Position numbers and translations under genes: made by a program
Shown: in pieces, positions 23,993-36,482 of the stretch
Numbering within the stretch: the stretch's first letter is position 1
Layout of the letters: every line of letters begins with the position of its first letter
The notes under the pieces: model-generated
What the model saw: only the letters and a program-made list of their open reading frames with translations
Told to the model about the DNA's origin: nothing
The model's database searches: none
NCBI GenBank assembly: GCA_905183005.1
Contig: CAJJDO010000007.1
Coordinates: forward strand, 248,001 to 312,000
DNA length: 64,000 bases
Direction: 5' to 3'
Source: Paramecium pentaurelia
Taxonomy: Eukaryota > Ciliophora > Oligohymenophorea > Peniculida > Parameciidae

Positions 23993-25789
23993 TCATTTTT
24001 TAAGCATACTTTCTTAAACACGAGACAAAAAAGACTTTCTTGTTTTGAATTATTCTAATGGCATTCTTTTTATGGTTTAATCGATAGATTTAACAATTAA
24101 ATTATTTTATTCCCTTAATTTTTTAGAAATTTATGATTGCTCAATTGGTTATTCATGTATTGTAGTTTATTTGGATAAGTTTTATTCATAATCTGATACT
24201 AATGACTTAAGATTCTAATAATAATAATATATTAATTACCATTAATTCTCCTTCATTATAAATAGATTTTTTTTTAATGATTTATTGAATTTATAATCTC
24301 ATTTTATTTTCTATATCATGTGATCCTTATATTGCCAGTCTAGCAGTATTAATACCTTCTAGATGTTCTTATTCCTTAGATATATCAGATACAATTTTCA
24401 TAATATTCGAATGAGTTGCCACTCTTTAATGAGTATACTTTTAAAATTTTAATAATTTTTTTCCGACTATTAAATCTGATTAACAAACTTTATCTATTTC
24501 TTCTTAAGAATTTATCTATTGCTTAACTGATTTGAGCGATTTTATCTAGTTTTCACCTTCAAATGAGGAGAGAACCTTTTATTAATAATATAAATCTAAT
24601 TCTTTTTTTGCTTTGAGGGAAGTAAAAGTTTCAATTTCCCTTTGAGGTAGTCTTTTTAAAATTTAATCGATATCGGAAGTGAACTTAAAAGATCTACTTT
24701 TTTGATGTGTTATCATAGGTGTTCTGTGAGAGTGTTAAGGTGAAGGATTATTAGTAGTTTGTTTACTAATCCTTACATCATCCAATGAATTGATAGTTTT
24801 ACATTTTTCATATTAACGAGGAGTGTGAATATAAGATTAGATTGTGGTTTCTTACTCAGTTAATCGAACTTACTTTTTATTACAAACAGTTTCTTCAGGT
24901 TATTGTAATATGGAATATAAGTGTAAGTTAATCTCTTTATTATATTTTCTATAAAATCCATCATTTATTTTGGTCCAATAATCATTACTTATAGTTTCAA
25001 CATGATTGTTATTAGATTGAGGGAAAATTGGAGCCAAAATTTAGTTTAGTTCCTTTAATTCCATTGTAAATAATCTATACTTAAATAATTAAATATTTAT
25101 ATTACTTTGTTTGTATATAGATAATACTATTCTTCAATAAAAGTACTCAAACCATTATTATTAGTTATTTATGATAACCATAATGCAATTTTATAAGTTT
25201 CTAATAATTTATTATAATCTGATTGTAATTCATAAATAAAACCAACTATATAGAGTGTAATAACAATCCATGAAATTACTTTAAAAAATTGATCTTCCAA
25301 CCTTTTAAGGTGATAATCTTAATTAATTATATCCATCAATAGAAATTAACATTCAGTTATGGCTTCATAATAATAAGAAATTGCAGGTTCAAATAACTTA
25401 AATTAAAAATGCAAATGTCCAACTAATAAGTTATATTAAAATTTAAGTTTATTGAATCTAGAATCCTTATTATAACAAATTGGTTTCCAATAAAGTACAC
25501 ATCTAACATCTTCATGTTATTTTGATAATTAAAATGTCAGCAATTAAATTTATGAAAATCTATAAAGAATATCCTTCAAATAAAACTTTTCTATTAAATT
25601 TCTAATCAATTTTTACTATATTCCTTAGCTTAGTTATGTAACATTTCTATATAAAACAAAAGGAATTGCTGTAACTTTCTCACTAAGTTTAATTAACTTT
25701 CTTATTTGTTCCCATCTCGAGAATACTACTTTAGAATTTTGATTAGACAAACTATTCCTCTTCTTAGTAATTGAATACGAATGCGCCAT
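23993..25789 (-). CDS. Helical-repeat (TPR-like) and coiled-coil protein, 581 aa
   Basis: Two introns (26 and 25 nt) join 582 codons. It could be mistaken for two genes, because an ATG (25064) opens a long frame of its own, but no TGA closes the upstream half before that point and the 26-nt intron links them exactly in frame. The N-terminal half has helix pairs that look like divergent tetratricopeptide repeats (LLVGHLHFQFKLFEPAISYY, KLLETYKIALWLSQ). The C-terminal half is Gln/Lys-rich with coiled-coil stretches (ISKEQEHLEGINTARLAIQG). Not recognised further. Coding-like frames also occur just upstream to about 25960, so an additional 5' exon is possible. Confidence 0.65.
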
Positions 25790-26294
25790 CCTGTTTGCAT
25801 AATCAATGATCTTTCAAATTCTTTATTAATTATTGCAAATCCACTTTTATATTTACCCTAACCTATAGTTTTAATTGTCTTAATACGTATTAACTTTGTT
25901 ATTTCTAAAATTTAGTTTTAGAAATGATTTTCTTATATAATCGTTAACTATTTAGCATGACTTCTCATAATATAAAAATTATAAAATCAATAAAAGATTA
26001 TTTTAGTTTTTAGACTTTAAATTATCTAATCAAAGCAAATAGATAGAAGTAACTTATATTTTTCAATTGAGACTATTTTAAATGAATGATACCTATGTAG
26101 AATATTAATAAATATATTGATTTTTTAATATAATAAGAATAATTAGATTTTTAGTTTAATAAGTATAATATTTAACTCACATCTAATTAATTATTACAAT
26201 GATTTATTAATTTAACTTAAGATATCTATAGTTATACAAATTATTCTTTTTTTTTGTATAATTATATGTTTAATTTTAGTAAATTATAAAATAA
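25790..26294. other. Intergenic, possible extra 5' exon of the preceding gene
   Basis: About 500 bp. The part to ~25960 has weakly coding-like minus-strand frames that I could not connect confidently to the gene below it. The remainder is AT-rich spacer. Confidence 0.35.
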
Positions 26295-28055
26295 TCATTT
26301 ATTGTGAAGAGAACTTTTCAATCTTGAAGTACTACTATATAGGTTTTGCTAATTTAAAGAAGTCAAGGTATTAGCCCTTTCTTACAATGGCTTTGGCTGT
26401 TAAACATCAACTTAAGGTGTAGTTCCATGACCATTTGCACCACTAAGCATTTAACTTAATATTTCCTTTGTGTATTTTAATCTTTTAACCATTTAATTAT
26501 TTTCACTTTCTAAAGCAGTGCTCAACATATATGTTGTTTTAACTAATTCTTTATCAATATAAGTAACCACCTTTAATTACTATGTCAATATAATTTATGT
26601 ATTATCATTAAAAATGACTTAGACAGTCTTGTCAGATAGTCTAAAAATGATAGCATGCTTTGCCTTCATCCATTTTTTAACATAAATTTTTTACCAAAAT
26701 TATTATTCAGTTTCACTAACAATTTAATTTTCTATTAAATATCCTTTAAAATGAATCATCAAAGTGGATTTCTTTTACATTTCTGTAGTTTATTCTTTAA
26801 GAGTTCCTTCCTTTTCTTCTCCATTTCTATCAATATAAATGTATTTGCTATAATAAACAATGATTTTTACTCATCATTCAACATTAGCATTTTAGAACAG
26901 TCGTTGTAAAAAACTCCACATTACAAGTTATTAAAAACATATCCCAATCCATATTTACTTGAATAATCAACCCTAAAAATTAATTTAAAATAAATACCAT
27001 TTTTTAACATAGATTTATGGTTCTTAAATCACATAATTTTAATTAAGACAACTTTCAATATTAGAACGAAGAGGTATTCTATCCATACTTGCATATTGAG
27101 GACGTTATTTGAGATCAAGAGGTCTTTTTTCAGTGTTTTCAAATTTTGGTATACTGGTAGATTGTTATTTTTGATACTATCTTGTGTATTATGACGAGGG
27201 TGGACAAGCTAAAGTGCTTAAAGGTAATAACTAAGGAATTAGACCATGAAAAAATTCATGATCTTAAATTTCTTAAAGAGTTAATCTCTTTGATGGTTCA
27301 GTGATAAGGATCTTACTGATCAGCTATCTTGCTGCATTGCTAATGATACTAGATTCAGGGAATTAGTAAGCATTCATTTTGATTCTTCTATAAGTAGTTT
27401 TAACATCAGTTGTTTCAAAGGGAGGTTTACCAATCAAAAGAGTATAAGCAATAACACCAAATGACCATATATCTACTTCAAAACTATGACCACTTTTAGA
27501 TTCCAAGATTTCTGGTGCAATGTAATTAGGAGTTCCACAAACAGTACGTTTTCTTTCACCTTCAAATTCTATAAGAGTAGCTAATCCAAAATCACCTAAT
27601 TTGACTTCCATTTTATCAGATAAAAATAAATTGCCTAATTTTAAATCTCTATGTATAACATTATGCTTATGTAAATATTGAAGTGCAATTAGTATTTACA
27701 TAAGATAACATTATACTTCAAGTTCAGTTAATCTTTTTCTTCTTTTTAGTAGTTCATTCATAGTTTAATTAGTGCATAATTCTAATAATATGTAGACGTT
27801 TTCATCATCTTCAAAATATCGATGGAACCCAACAATATTTTGATGTTATAAACTACGATGTATTTTTATTTCAGACATCAATTTTTATCTTGCTCTTGAT
27901 CTTGTTAGACTTGCTTTGCTAATAATTTTGCTAGCATAAGTTTATTCTCCATGCTAAAATTCATAGCATTTTGCAAACCCTCCTTTCCCTAAGAATTTAC
28001 CCTTTACATATTAACGCACAGTTTTATCCTTACAAACTTCCTCTACAATATCCAT
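26295..28055 (-). CDS. PLK: Polo-like kinase, 570 aa
   Basis: A Ser/Thr kinase of mitosis and basal-body/centriole control. The kinase domain (residues ~18-275) is intact: GKGGFAKCY loop, catalytic Lys in YASKIIS, HRDLKLGN, DFG, and the activation segment KRTVCGTPNYIAPE with the T-loop Thr. The C-terminus has two polo boxes: KKWVDYSSKYGLGY opens box 1 with the conserved Trp, and KKWMKAKHAIIFRLSDKTVQ opens box 2. Introns of 25 and 23 nt both fall in polo box 1. In box 2 the His-x-Lys pincer that grips phosphopeptides in animal PLK1 (DHTKLI) reads DNTQII here. The start Met gives a short leader (MDIVEEV) and then the kinase. It belongs to the PLK1-3 architecture rather than PLK4. Confidence 0.93.
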
Positions 28056-28084
28056 TTTTTTTTAACGATTAAATTTAATATCAG

Positions 28085-29188
28085 AATTTATAATCATTAG
28101 TTCTTACAAAAAATGCTTCCTGGTTTCACTCTTACATATGTTCAAATAATTAATTTATCATCCTTCTAAATCCTAGTTTGTGGTTATCTGTATTCCATAA
28201 CAATTATCTATATTTTGTTATTTAATTCTCCATTGTATACTTTAATTCTGGGTTTAACAAATAATATGCTTGTTGAAACTTAAAAAGCAATAGCTTTCCT
28301 TTTTTCATAAATTCTTCATAATATTTTATTATTCATTATGATTCTTATTACTAATATCTTCTTTCTATTATACTACTGATTCTATCATACATAGTTTCAT
28401 GTATCAAAATCACTAAATATCTATTTGATTCTCATAAGTTGTATGATCAATCAAAACCCCATTAACATTAGGCAAAACTTAATCAAAATGATCAGTATAG
28501 ATTATTATTGTATTTTAAATAGATGTATACTTCATTATTCAATGAAAATGTAATTAAAAATAAACTAATATAAATTTTTACTAATATCCTCCCTTCTTAT
28601 TTGGAACTTAAATATAGATTTAACTCTTTTAAATATACACTATGAATATATATTATAAAATTATTTATTTATCCTTTCTTTATTCACAATTTGAATAAAC
28701 TTTTATATAATATTTAATTCACTCTAAGTCTTCAATTCGCTGTAAATGGTATATTTATAGCTTCAATCATTTTTTTATAAACTTAGCTATTATAATTGCT
28801 CTTTCATTAAACAAACTAAAATTACGTTACTCTATATTTAATAGGATAAATTACAGTAATATCAATTCCATCATTCTATTCACTATATTAAAAACTTAGC
28901 AGAACCTCCTAAAATAATGAATAACTAAATGTAATAGTCTATTACTAATTGAAATGGCTTAAACAGTTGACTTATATTAATACTCTTAGAATTACTTAGA
29001 AATACTATATTTATATAATCAATAAAGAATTGTTGATCACATCAATATCTAAATTCATATTTACTTTGTAAATCATACAGAGAATCAGGATATTCTATAG
29101 AAATTAATAATGAAAATAAGTAAAAAACTATATTCTTAATGATTAATTTGCTATATCATTTTCATGAATCATCTCCTTCTTAAGACAT
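28085..29188 (-). pseudogene. Probable decayed protein-coding gene
   Basis: A 1.3-kb gap holds coding-like minus-strand sequence broken by TGA codons and frame changes. From an ATG at 29188 one frame reads MSQEGDDS, stop, K, stop, YSKLIIKNIVFYLF, then DLQSKYEFRY, stop, CDQQFFIDYINIV, and LFIILGGSAKFLI; after a frame change come NDGIDITVIYPIKYRV and, further on, YTDHFDQVLPNVNGVLIDH and YYEEFMKKGKLLLFKFQQ. No set of short GT-AG introns I tried removes all breaks. Several of the TGAs stand where Trp would fit, as expected if TGG decayed to TGA. Family unknown. It could also be chance frames, though the residue variety argues against that. Confidence 0.42.
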
Positions 29189-29342
29189 ATATTCTTTAGT
29201 AGAAGTCAAAAGAACAAAAGAAAACTATGAGGTTCTAAAGTAATATTAATCTAGTGACCTATAGAAAATTTTATTACTGAATGCTTACTCCATTAATAAT
29301 TTAATAATGTAATCTATTCGTAAATAGCGTATGAATAAAATC

Positions 29343-31601
29343 ATGCAAGTTTAAGGAGAAGTTGGATAGCATAAAGGGTATGCTGCTATAAAAATAGTCT
29401 CAAATGTACATGAGCTGCTAAGAAAAAGTAAATCGGAAACTAATTGTATTGGAGAATTAGCCATACAAGATATAAGTAAAAAACTGTTGCAGGATTAATT
29501 TAACTCTATCAAAATGTATGATATCCCAAAAGGAGAAGACAAACCAGGTATTCAATTCAAATCAGTTCACAGTATGTATGACCTACAAGCATTAAAGATG
29601 ACTAAGTTATACAAAAAGAATGAAAGAAATGCAATTGAAAAGTAGGTTAGATCTCAATTAGCAAAAGAGCCTGATAAATAGTTACTTTTGTCTGAAATTT
29701 ATGAGCAATTAGAAGACAATTCTGATGGTGAAGTACTTAAGAGGAAATAAAAAGTTAAAGAGGAATCCTTAGCAACTCAGTCAAAAGAATATGATGATTC
29801 TAAAGATTAATTGACAGATCTTAAATAATGGACAAAGAAGATGAAAGAATTGAAAAAAAAGTAATAAAATAAAAAGAATGAGAATGATACAATAGTTCTT
29901 CCAAGAAGTAAAGAGAGAGCTTAAACTGAAATAAAGAATCCTTTAATTCGTTAAAATGGAACTTAAAATAAAAAAATTGAAAAATCAAATTCACCTTCTA
30001 ATACTCAAAATCCTCTTCAATCTTATAAGGATATAATGAAAAATGCAGTTTCTAAAGCTAAATAACTTAAGAGTTTAAATGAAGATTTAAGTGTAGAACG
30101 ATCAGTTGAATAATATCTTTAAAAAGCATCTTCAGTGGCATTAAATGAACTTAAAGAGATTGGTGAATTGAATATTGATGAAGAGAAAGGTCTTTCAACA
30201 AATTTTGATTACACTAATGAAGATATCTAAAGAATGTACAATACTCTTGTTAAAGTTCAATTATCATAATTCAAATCAGAAGCAGAAAAAGCAAAATTTT
30301 ATAAAAAATAAACTTAATTAATAGCTAATAAATTAATACAAAAGATTAAATAAAATGAATAAATTATTGATGCAAGGATTACAGCATAAGAAAAATTAAG
30401 ATTAGAGACTCATGATTTTCATGATAAATTAATTTAAATAAAATAATTATCTTAATAATTGTAATAAGAAATATAAGAAATGAAAGATCCTAAATTATCA
30501 ATGTAAATAAATAAATCTCGTATGTCTTTAGTCAATTAATTGATGAGTTCATAAAATAAAGAAAAAGAATTATAATAAGATTTGAATATCTTAAAAGAAA
30601 GTCGTATAGCATATAAAAATAAAATTTTATTCAATAAAAAAACTTTAGAATAAATAGATTCAGATCTATAATCTAAAAAAAAGGAAAATAAAAATTTATA
30701 AAAATGTCTCATAAATTTCTATTTCTAAGTTTTAAAAAATGGTTAAGATGTTAGAAATACAGGAATAGCTTGGGTAATATCTAGACTAAATGCTCTTAAT
30801 GAAAAATCATCTTATTAAAGTTTTCCAGAATATTTAGATTAAAAAGCTAAGGAATATTTACTACAAGTATAATTAATATTTAATCAAGAAAGCTACTATG
30901 TTATAAGAAATTGAATAATTAGAAAAAGAATTAAGTGAATCCTTTAAATAGTACAAATAAGAATAATCACTTGATAATAGTTTAGCAATACTTCAACAAA
31001 GCTTATCTCATAATGACTCTTTAGATATATCATCATTACCTTCCATATTCCCTTATGATAGTCATAAATTATCAGCCATTGATTTAACATAGGCAAGATT
31101 ATAAGCAACTAAAAGTAGTCGAAATAATTATCAACTTGATCAATTAGGTCCTATTACTCTTGGATTAACAAATTAAGATATTGAGAATTTAGAGAATATG
31201 TTAACAAAGTTAAATTCAAAAAATTTGCCAGTGACTAATGGAACTCTTATTTATAGAGAAACTTAAAAAAGAATTAAAAAATAAATAAAACCATAAGGAT
31301 CTATGGATGTTTCTTAAATTAATGATTCATCAACAGTATTAAAAGAATAAGCTATTCATTCATATGATAAATGTAACTCTCAATTAAACAAAATAAAAAT
31401 AAAAGTATATTTTATAATAAATTAAAGTTATTGCATTTGGATGATGAATAAGTAATTCGAATAGTAAAAGAATTTGACTATAAGAATTATAGTAAAAGGT
31501 TTAATATAGACCCAATAACAGTTATCTCATGTTTAGTTGGAGGAATAAGATGTGATAGAGAGATCATTAAATAGGGAATGAAGAAAACTCACTATGATTG
31601 A
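29343..31601 (+). CDS. Coiled-coil protein, 737 aa
   Basis: Two introns (22 and 23 nt) join 738 codons ending in TGA. The N-terminal ~120 residues look globular (GYAAIKIVSNVHELL, IPKGEDKPGIQFKS). A charged Lys/Glu/Gln region and long coiled-coil stretches follow (residues ~130-540), then a Ser-rich linker and a final compact segment, LLHLDDEQVIRIVKEFDY to CLVGGIRCDREII. Not recognised; no enzymatic motif. A cytoskeletal role is the usual inference for such proteins in ciliates but nothing here proves it. Confidence 0.72.
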
Positions 31602-31983
31602 AATAGAGTATTGATTACATTAATTAAAATAACTAAATTAAAGTAGAATATTATTAAAATTAAATCCATGGATATTTAATTTTTATATTCTGAATTTCAT
31701 AAATTTTTAAATTCTCCAAAAAGTATTTAATAATTTAAAGCTAAAATCTACTTAAATATTAATTTAAATTAGATATAGATATTAGTGGTTCCATCTTGAT
31801 ATTTATTTTAAAAGGTTGTCTAATTCTTAATACATAATTTGAGATTTTCATTTTTTATTTCATTATATTTTAGTAATAAGATAACAATATTATGAAATAA
31901 CAATTAATAAAAATTAAAATAAGTAAAATTTAGATTTTTTAAATTACAAAAGCATTTATAATATAATGATTTTTTTGTTAATT
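31602..31983. other. Intergenic, convergent ends
   Basis: About 380 bp between the ends of two converging genes. AT-rich; nothing recognised. Confidence 0.55.
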
Positions 31984-33829
31984 TCATTTATTCTTTAACA
32001 ATGCCTTTTTACTTAAAAAGTATCCTCCTGTCAATATCAATGTCAGAAGTGTTACAACACCAGCTACTTCAATAATTGGTAGACTATTTTACTTTTTCAA
32101 CTATTATATTTAATAATCAGAATAACCAAATGGACTAAATGATAATGAAAATAAATACATTTGATGTAAGGTACCATTGATGTTATTGATTTATGCCCAA
32201 AATGGTTCCTGATCATTGTATGTAGAGATTGGAATAAGTTAAGCAGTTTCAAATTAACAATTTTGATCAATAAGTAAAAAATCTATAATACTTAATCTTC
32301 TTTTTTCAATTTATTATTCAGCTTCTAATTCATCATATAAACTAATAGCATATGTTTTATTTTGAATAGTTGTAATAATGAGGGGTAGATTACTAAATTA
32401 TTTTTCAAGTTAACCCTAAGAGATAAATAAGAGTATACATGTTTTTTTCTGGTCACAATAGCAATATGGAATACTTTTCTATCAATATTCTTTTAAACAG
32501 AAGACCAAGAATCTTTTCTATTTTATTCCTTAAATGTATCAGATAATTTAATTTCAATTCCGATATAACACAACAACTTGTAGGCTTCTTTATAATTAAA
32601 GAAGGAAAAGGCACTTGGATATCATGATTTGAATACTTCCACATTGCTAACCATTAATTTAATGTTATAATATCTTATTCTTATGGATAATATTAATTTA
32701 AATGAGGAAAATTAGTTTTACACATCACTGGATAAAATATATCATCAAATTATTTCTAATTAATAGTATTTGTTTTTTAAGAGTTGAAATTGCATCTAAT
32801 TTCAAACATTTATTTTAATTTAGATAAAGCAATATCACTTAATTCTACAGTTTGACCAGCATCTTAATCAAATATTAATCTAATTTCTATATAAATTAAT
32901 ACTCATTTGTAAATATACTCTCATCTAAAGTTAAATCATCTTTGTATCTAAAAAAACGTAAAATAGTCCAGCAAATTTAAATCTTCATTAATTCTATTCC
33001 TCTTTTTTATAATGCTATAAATCCTTCTAAAGTAATAACTTTTTTATTTGAGTTATCAAGCAATTCTTCTTCAATCATATCTTTTATTCCAGCAATATCA
33101 CTATAATCTAATTATCTTTTAAACACTTTTTTTTAGAATTTTTCCAATTCTATATCACTCCATACTCCATCTCCATCTCTATCACATATTCTAAATATTC
33201 TAGTCAATGCCTTTTTAAATCCTTCTGTTAATGATTTGTCTGCAATACTATAGATTGGAGCTAATGGATAGAGATATGATCTTTAAGCACAATTTATCAC
33301 ATCATAAATACCTTATTATTTTATTGATGAACATTCAATTCCCATTTCAACTGACTATATTAATTCAATTTAAATACATTGAAATCTTTAACTAATTGTT
33401 TGATAACCTTGAAAATCCTATGATAATCTCGATCTTCTTCCAAACCCAATAAATCAAGTTTGTTACCAACTATTAATACAGGTTATTTGTATCCTTATTC
33501 TCTTAATTCCTTTAACCAAAATCTTTTCAATCTTTCACTTGATCCATCATCATCAATTGCATACATTAAAAGAATTACATCAGCTATCTAAATCTCCTGA
33601 GGTAATTAATGAGGAGCACATTTTGTATCTATTATAGTAGTTATACATTCAGGATGATTAAGTATATCAGAAGGTAAGTTGATAGGTGGATGTTTATCTA
33701 AAACAGATGCTTTATTTGATATTTAATTTATTAATGCAGAAACAAATGATGATTTTCCAACCCCACCTAATATTAATTCAATTACTTACTATCTCCAATT
33801 ACAACAAGTTTGAGATCTCTCTTTTTCAT
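31984..33829 (-). CDS. Miro-type mitochondrial Rho GTPase with degenerate second GTPase domain, 576 aa
   Basis: Miro proteins sit in the outer mitochondrial membrane and govern mitochondrial movement and contacts. The N-terminal GTPase is intact (P-loop GDSGVGKSSF split by intron 1; VGNKLDLL for base recognition). A first EF-hand has a good loop (DRDGDGVWSDIE); the second (DQDAGQTVELSD) is weaker. The linker (NQWLAMWNAFSFFNYKEAY) matches the region before the second GTPase, but where that GTPase should begin the sequence reads VFHIAIVTRKKHGQLEKQ, with no G-x4-GK[S/T], and later NKxD is also missing. The C-terminus is a tail anchor (IEVAGVVTLLTLILTGGYFL, then SKKALLKNK). Five introns, each exactly 23 nt, are needed; spliced length is divisible by three. 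Confidence 0.88.
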
Positions 33830-34464
33830 TTTTGAAATATATATATTTAATTATGAATTTACAATTATTAATGTCCTAATTAATTAGTATTTGTGGTTCT
33901 CATTATTCAGAATATAAATGCGGTATATATAAATATAATATCATATCTTTTTAATCTTAATTACTCTTTAATCACTAAAACTTATACTTAGAGTTGCTAT
34001 TTTATCTCCTATATTATATATACACAAAAATGTTTCTATAATACTTTACTATATATTAATAAAAAAATGTCAATAAATAAAATAGATAAACATTAAATCA
34101 ATCAAAGTTTTATAATGATTCAGAATCTTATAATTAATAAATTGATATATATATAACATATTCAATTAAAACTATAATCATATTTTGAATTGATTATTAC
34201 TTTGATACAAAATATAATAATCATAAATGTTATCTGTTTAATCGTAATTATCATTAAGTACTTTATTACTCTCAATAATATTATATGTGAATTACTTACA
34301 TATGTAAAAATTATGATTAATAATATGATAATAAAAAACAACGAATAAAGAACATCAATAAATAAATCACAAACAATCATTGTCAATCCAATTAGAAAGT
34401 AATAAAGATTTGTATCATATGTAGATCTTAATCTATCTTTTTAACTACATCAAATTAAAATATT
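33830..34464. other. Intergenic, divergent promoters
   Basis: About 635 bp between divergent genes. A hydrophobic minus-strand frame at 34162-34386 is low-complexity Ile/Phe and looks like chance. Nothing else recognised. Confidence 0.5.
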
Positions 34465-35352
34465 ATGAGTTTTAAGGAAATTAGTTCAAAACAATAATAA
34501 TTGAATCGTGTACTCAATTACAATATAAATTATTCGCAATCTGTCAATACATCAATGTATTCGATTGAATGTTCTACCACCAAATCTAAAATTAGAAATC
34601 GAGTAAATTAAGGGGATTTTTGTTCAAAATTTATGTAACTGGATAAAGAAATAATAGAAGTTTATAGTGAATTTGAAAAGAATTATAGATCCATTAATTA
34701 ATAAGACAAATTAGAACATATATAATATTAGACTAATAAGTATTTAGAAGTTAACCCCAAAAGTATAAAATAATTAATTTAAACTCATGATGGTTTATTA
34801 TAGTCAGACTTAATGCAAGGAGATTAAAATCATATTAAAATAAATAGATTTAAGTTCAATTATTTTAGAAAGAAACTAAAAGGCAAAGTATCTCCAATAC
34901 ATGTCTTTTTTAATGTACCAGATAGAGTTTAAACATCATCTCTTAAAACATTCATATCTATAAAAGCTGAGTTTCCTACAAAATTCAATGCAGGATATAT
35001 CATGCATTCTCGATTTGCAAAAATTTTTTCTGAAAAAAATTAACATTATTTCAGTGAAGAATATTTATTTATTACACGCTATTCTGATGTTGATTTCGAA
35101 TTCTCTATTAATTTTTCATTTGGTAATTCATAAATTATCAAATCCCCTATCAAATAATAACATGAACCTTCTGAGTTGATTCAAGATATTTAACCATTAA
35201 TTTAAAAACCTTAAGCAAGAGATAAGATTTTAGGAAATTTATCTGTGACAGACTATTAATAAGATACTTTCAGTATTATCAGAAAGATTATAAAAAAAAA
35301 GGCTAAATCTATGAGATAATCTATCATAGATCACTTAAAAGAAAAGCTTTGA
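34465..35352 (+). CDS. Hypothetical protein, 295 aa; may be the first half of a gene continuing at 35352
   Basis: An uninterrupted frame of 296 codons. The first 110 residues are Gln/Ser-rich. A beta-rich looking region follows (VSPIHVFFNVPDRVQTS, ISIKAEFPTKFNAG, FSEEYLFITRYSDVDFEFS), then a Pro/Gln linker and a basic helix (SIIRKIIKKKAKSMRQS). The stop TGA overlaps the ATG of the next frame (TGATG), and the next frame continues with similar composition, so a single gene with a one-base frame break is likely. I do not recognise the family. Confidence 0.6.
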
Positions 35353-35989
35353 TGGATGTTTAAGAGTATGATGACAATGCATAAGAGATAACCATATTCA
35401 AATGTAGATGTGCTATAAACAGTTTTGCAAGTATAATTAGATCTAAAACTATATAAAGAGCTGAATTTGTTATTACTAAATATATGGATAGAATTCTTCT
35501 ATTTTTGAAAATCCTCAATAAACACAAAAGTACAATACAAAATTTTTATCATATTTTATATAGTTATCTTCATCTAAAGAAAGTTTCGTCTACTTAAAAA
35601 CTAAGAAGAGATTATTCAGAGATATGTTTTGGAAATTACTCAAAGAAAATATAGCTGATATTCTTTATGATTTAAGAAGATAAAAAGAAAATCATTTCTT
35701 TTTTGAAAAACAACAAGTAATAATTGATTTGTAAATTAAATTTTTTAGTCTTAGGTCTGTAATGAATTAAGTAAATAATGAATACAACAAAAAGCAAAGA
35801 ATTCTTTGGATTGAATACATTAAATATACTTACCTTTTTAAAGATTAAAAGAAAGTATAGTTTACTATAATTAAGAAAATACATGAAACTGCACTGAACT
35901 TCAAAGAGCCTAAAATCTATGATTTACCAAATAGAAATGAACTTAGTCTTCTTATAGAATAATATGCCAAATTAAAAAAATTACTTTGA
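35352..35989 (+). CDS. Hypothetical protein, 204 aa; probable second half of the preceding gene
   Basis: Frame opens at the overlapping ATG and runs 205 codons after removing one 23-nt intron (starting GTTTCGTC, an unusual non-GTA donor). It is helix-rich and basic: FKCRCAINSFASIIRSKTIQ resembles an IQ/calmodulin-binding helix loosely, and later VIIDLQIKFFSLRSVMNQV and NELSLLIEQYAKLKKLL. No family recognised. If it is a separate gene, having no spacer from its neighbour would be exceptional here. Confidence 0.5.
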
Positions 35990-36008
35990 TTATAAATAAT
36001 TTATTTAA

Positions 36009-36482
36009 ATGGGAAATATTTGTAAAACATCATCACTTACTGTAAATACTGAAATTAGTGATGAATACGTTAATCATAAAGCTATAATGTCTACAAACAA
36101 TCGAGTCATCTTTAACGAGATTTATAAACAAGAATAAGTTGAACCAACAATTAAATTACATCCTTAACCTTTAATAACATAGTTACCATTGATAAGTTTA
36201 GATTTAATTGAGCCAAATCAATTTATTCCTTAAATTAAAGTAAATCGAAGAACTCTAAGTTTTGTTAAAGAGAAATCCCTAAAAGATGACAATAGAAGCA
36301 GAACTACTTCCTAAAAAATCAAGTCTGAAAATATCTCAACTTCTAAATAGCCAATCAAATCATCATTAAAATCAATAAATTCTAAATAAGGAAGCTCTCA
36401 AAAAAGTTAAAAGTCAGTAAGATGGGGTAGTGACTTAAGTGTCTTTGTTAATTTAATCCATTACTAAAATTAATTGATTTGA
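36009..36482 (+). CDS. Hypothetical acylated-type protein, 157 aa
   Basis: An uninterrupted 158-codon frame starting 20 bp after the previous stop. The N-terminus MGNICKTSS has Gly2 followed by Cys5, typical of N-myristoylated and palmitoylated proteins, so membrane attachment is plausible. The rest is Ser/Lys/Gln-rich and likely disordered (SFVKEKSLKDDNRSRTTS, KSSLKSINSK). No domain seen. Confidence 0.58.

Noticed and set aside
24780..25064. A separate gene starting at the ATG 25064
   Set aside because: The upstream frame has no TGA before it and a 26-nt intron joins the two parts with a spliced length divisible by three, so one gene is preferred.
27363..27611. Short kinase-like frame taken as its own gene
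   Set aside because: It is the standard-code fragment of the Polo-like kinase; with TAA/TAG read as Gln the frame continues on both sides.
34162..34386. Hydrophobic minus-strand frame as a small membrane protein
   Set aside because: Low-complexity Ile/Phe/Leu sequence of spacer composition, within chance length.
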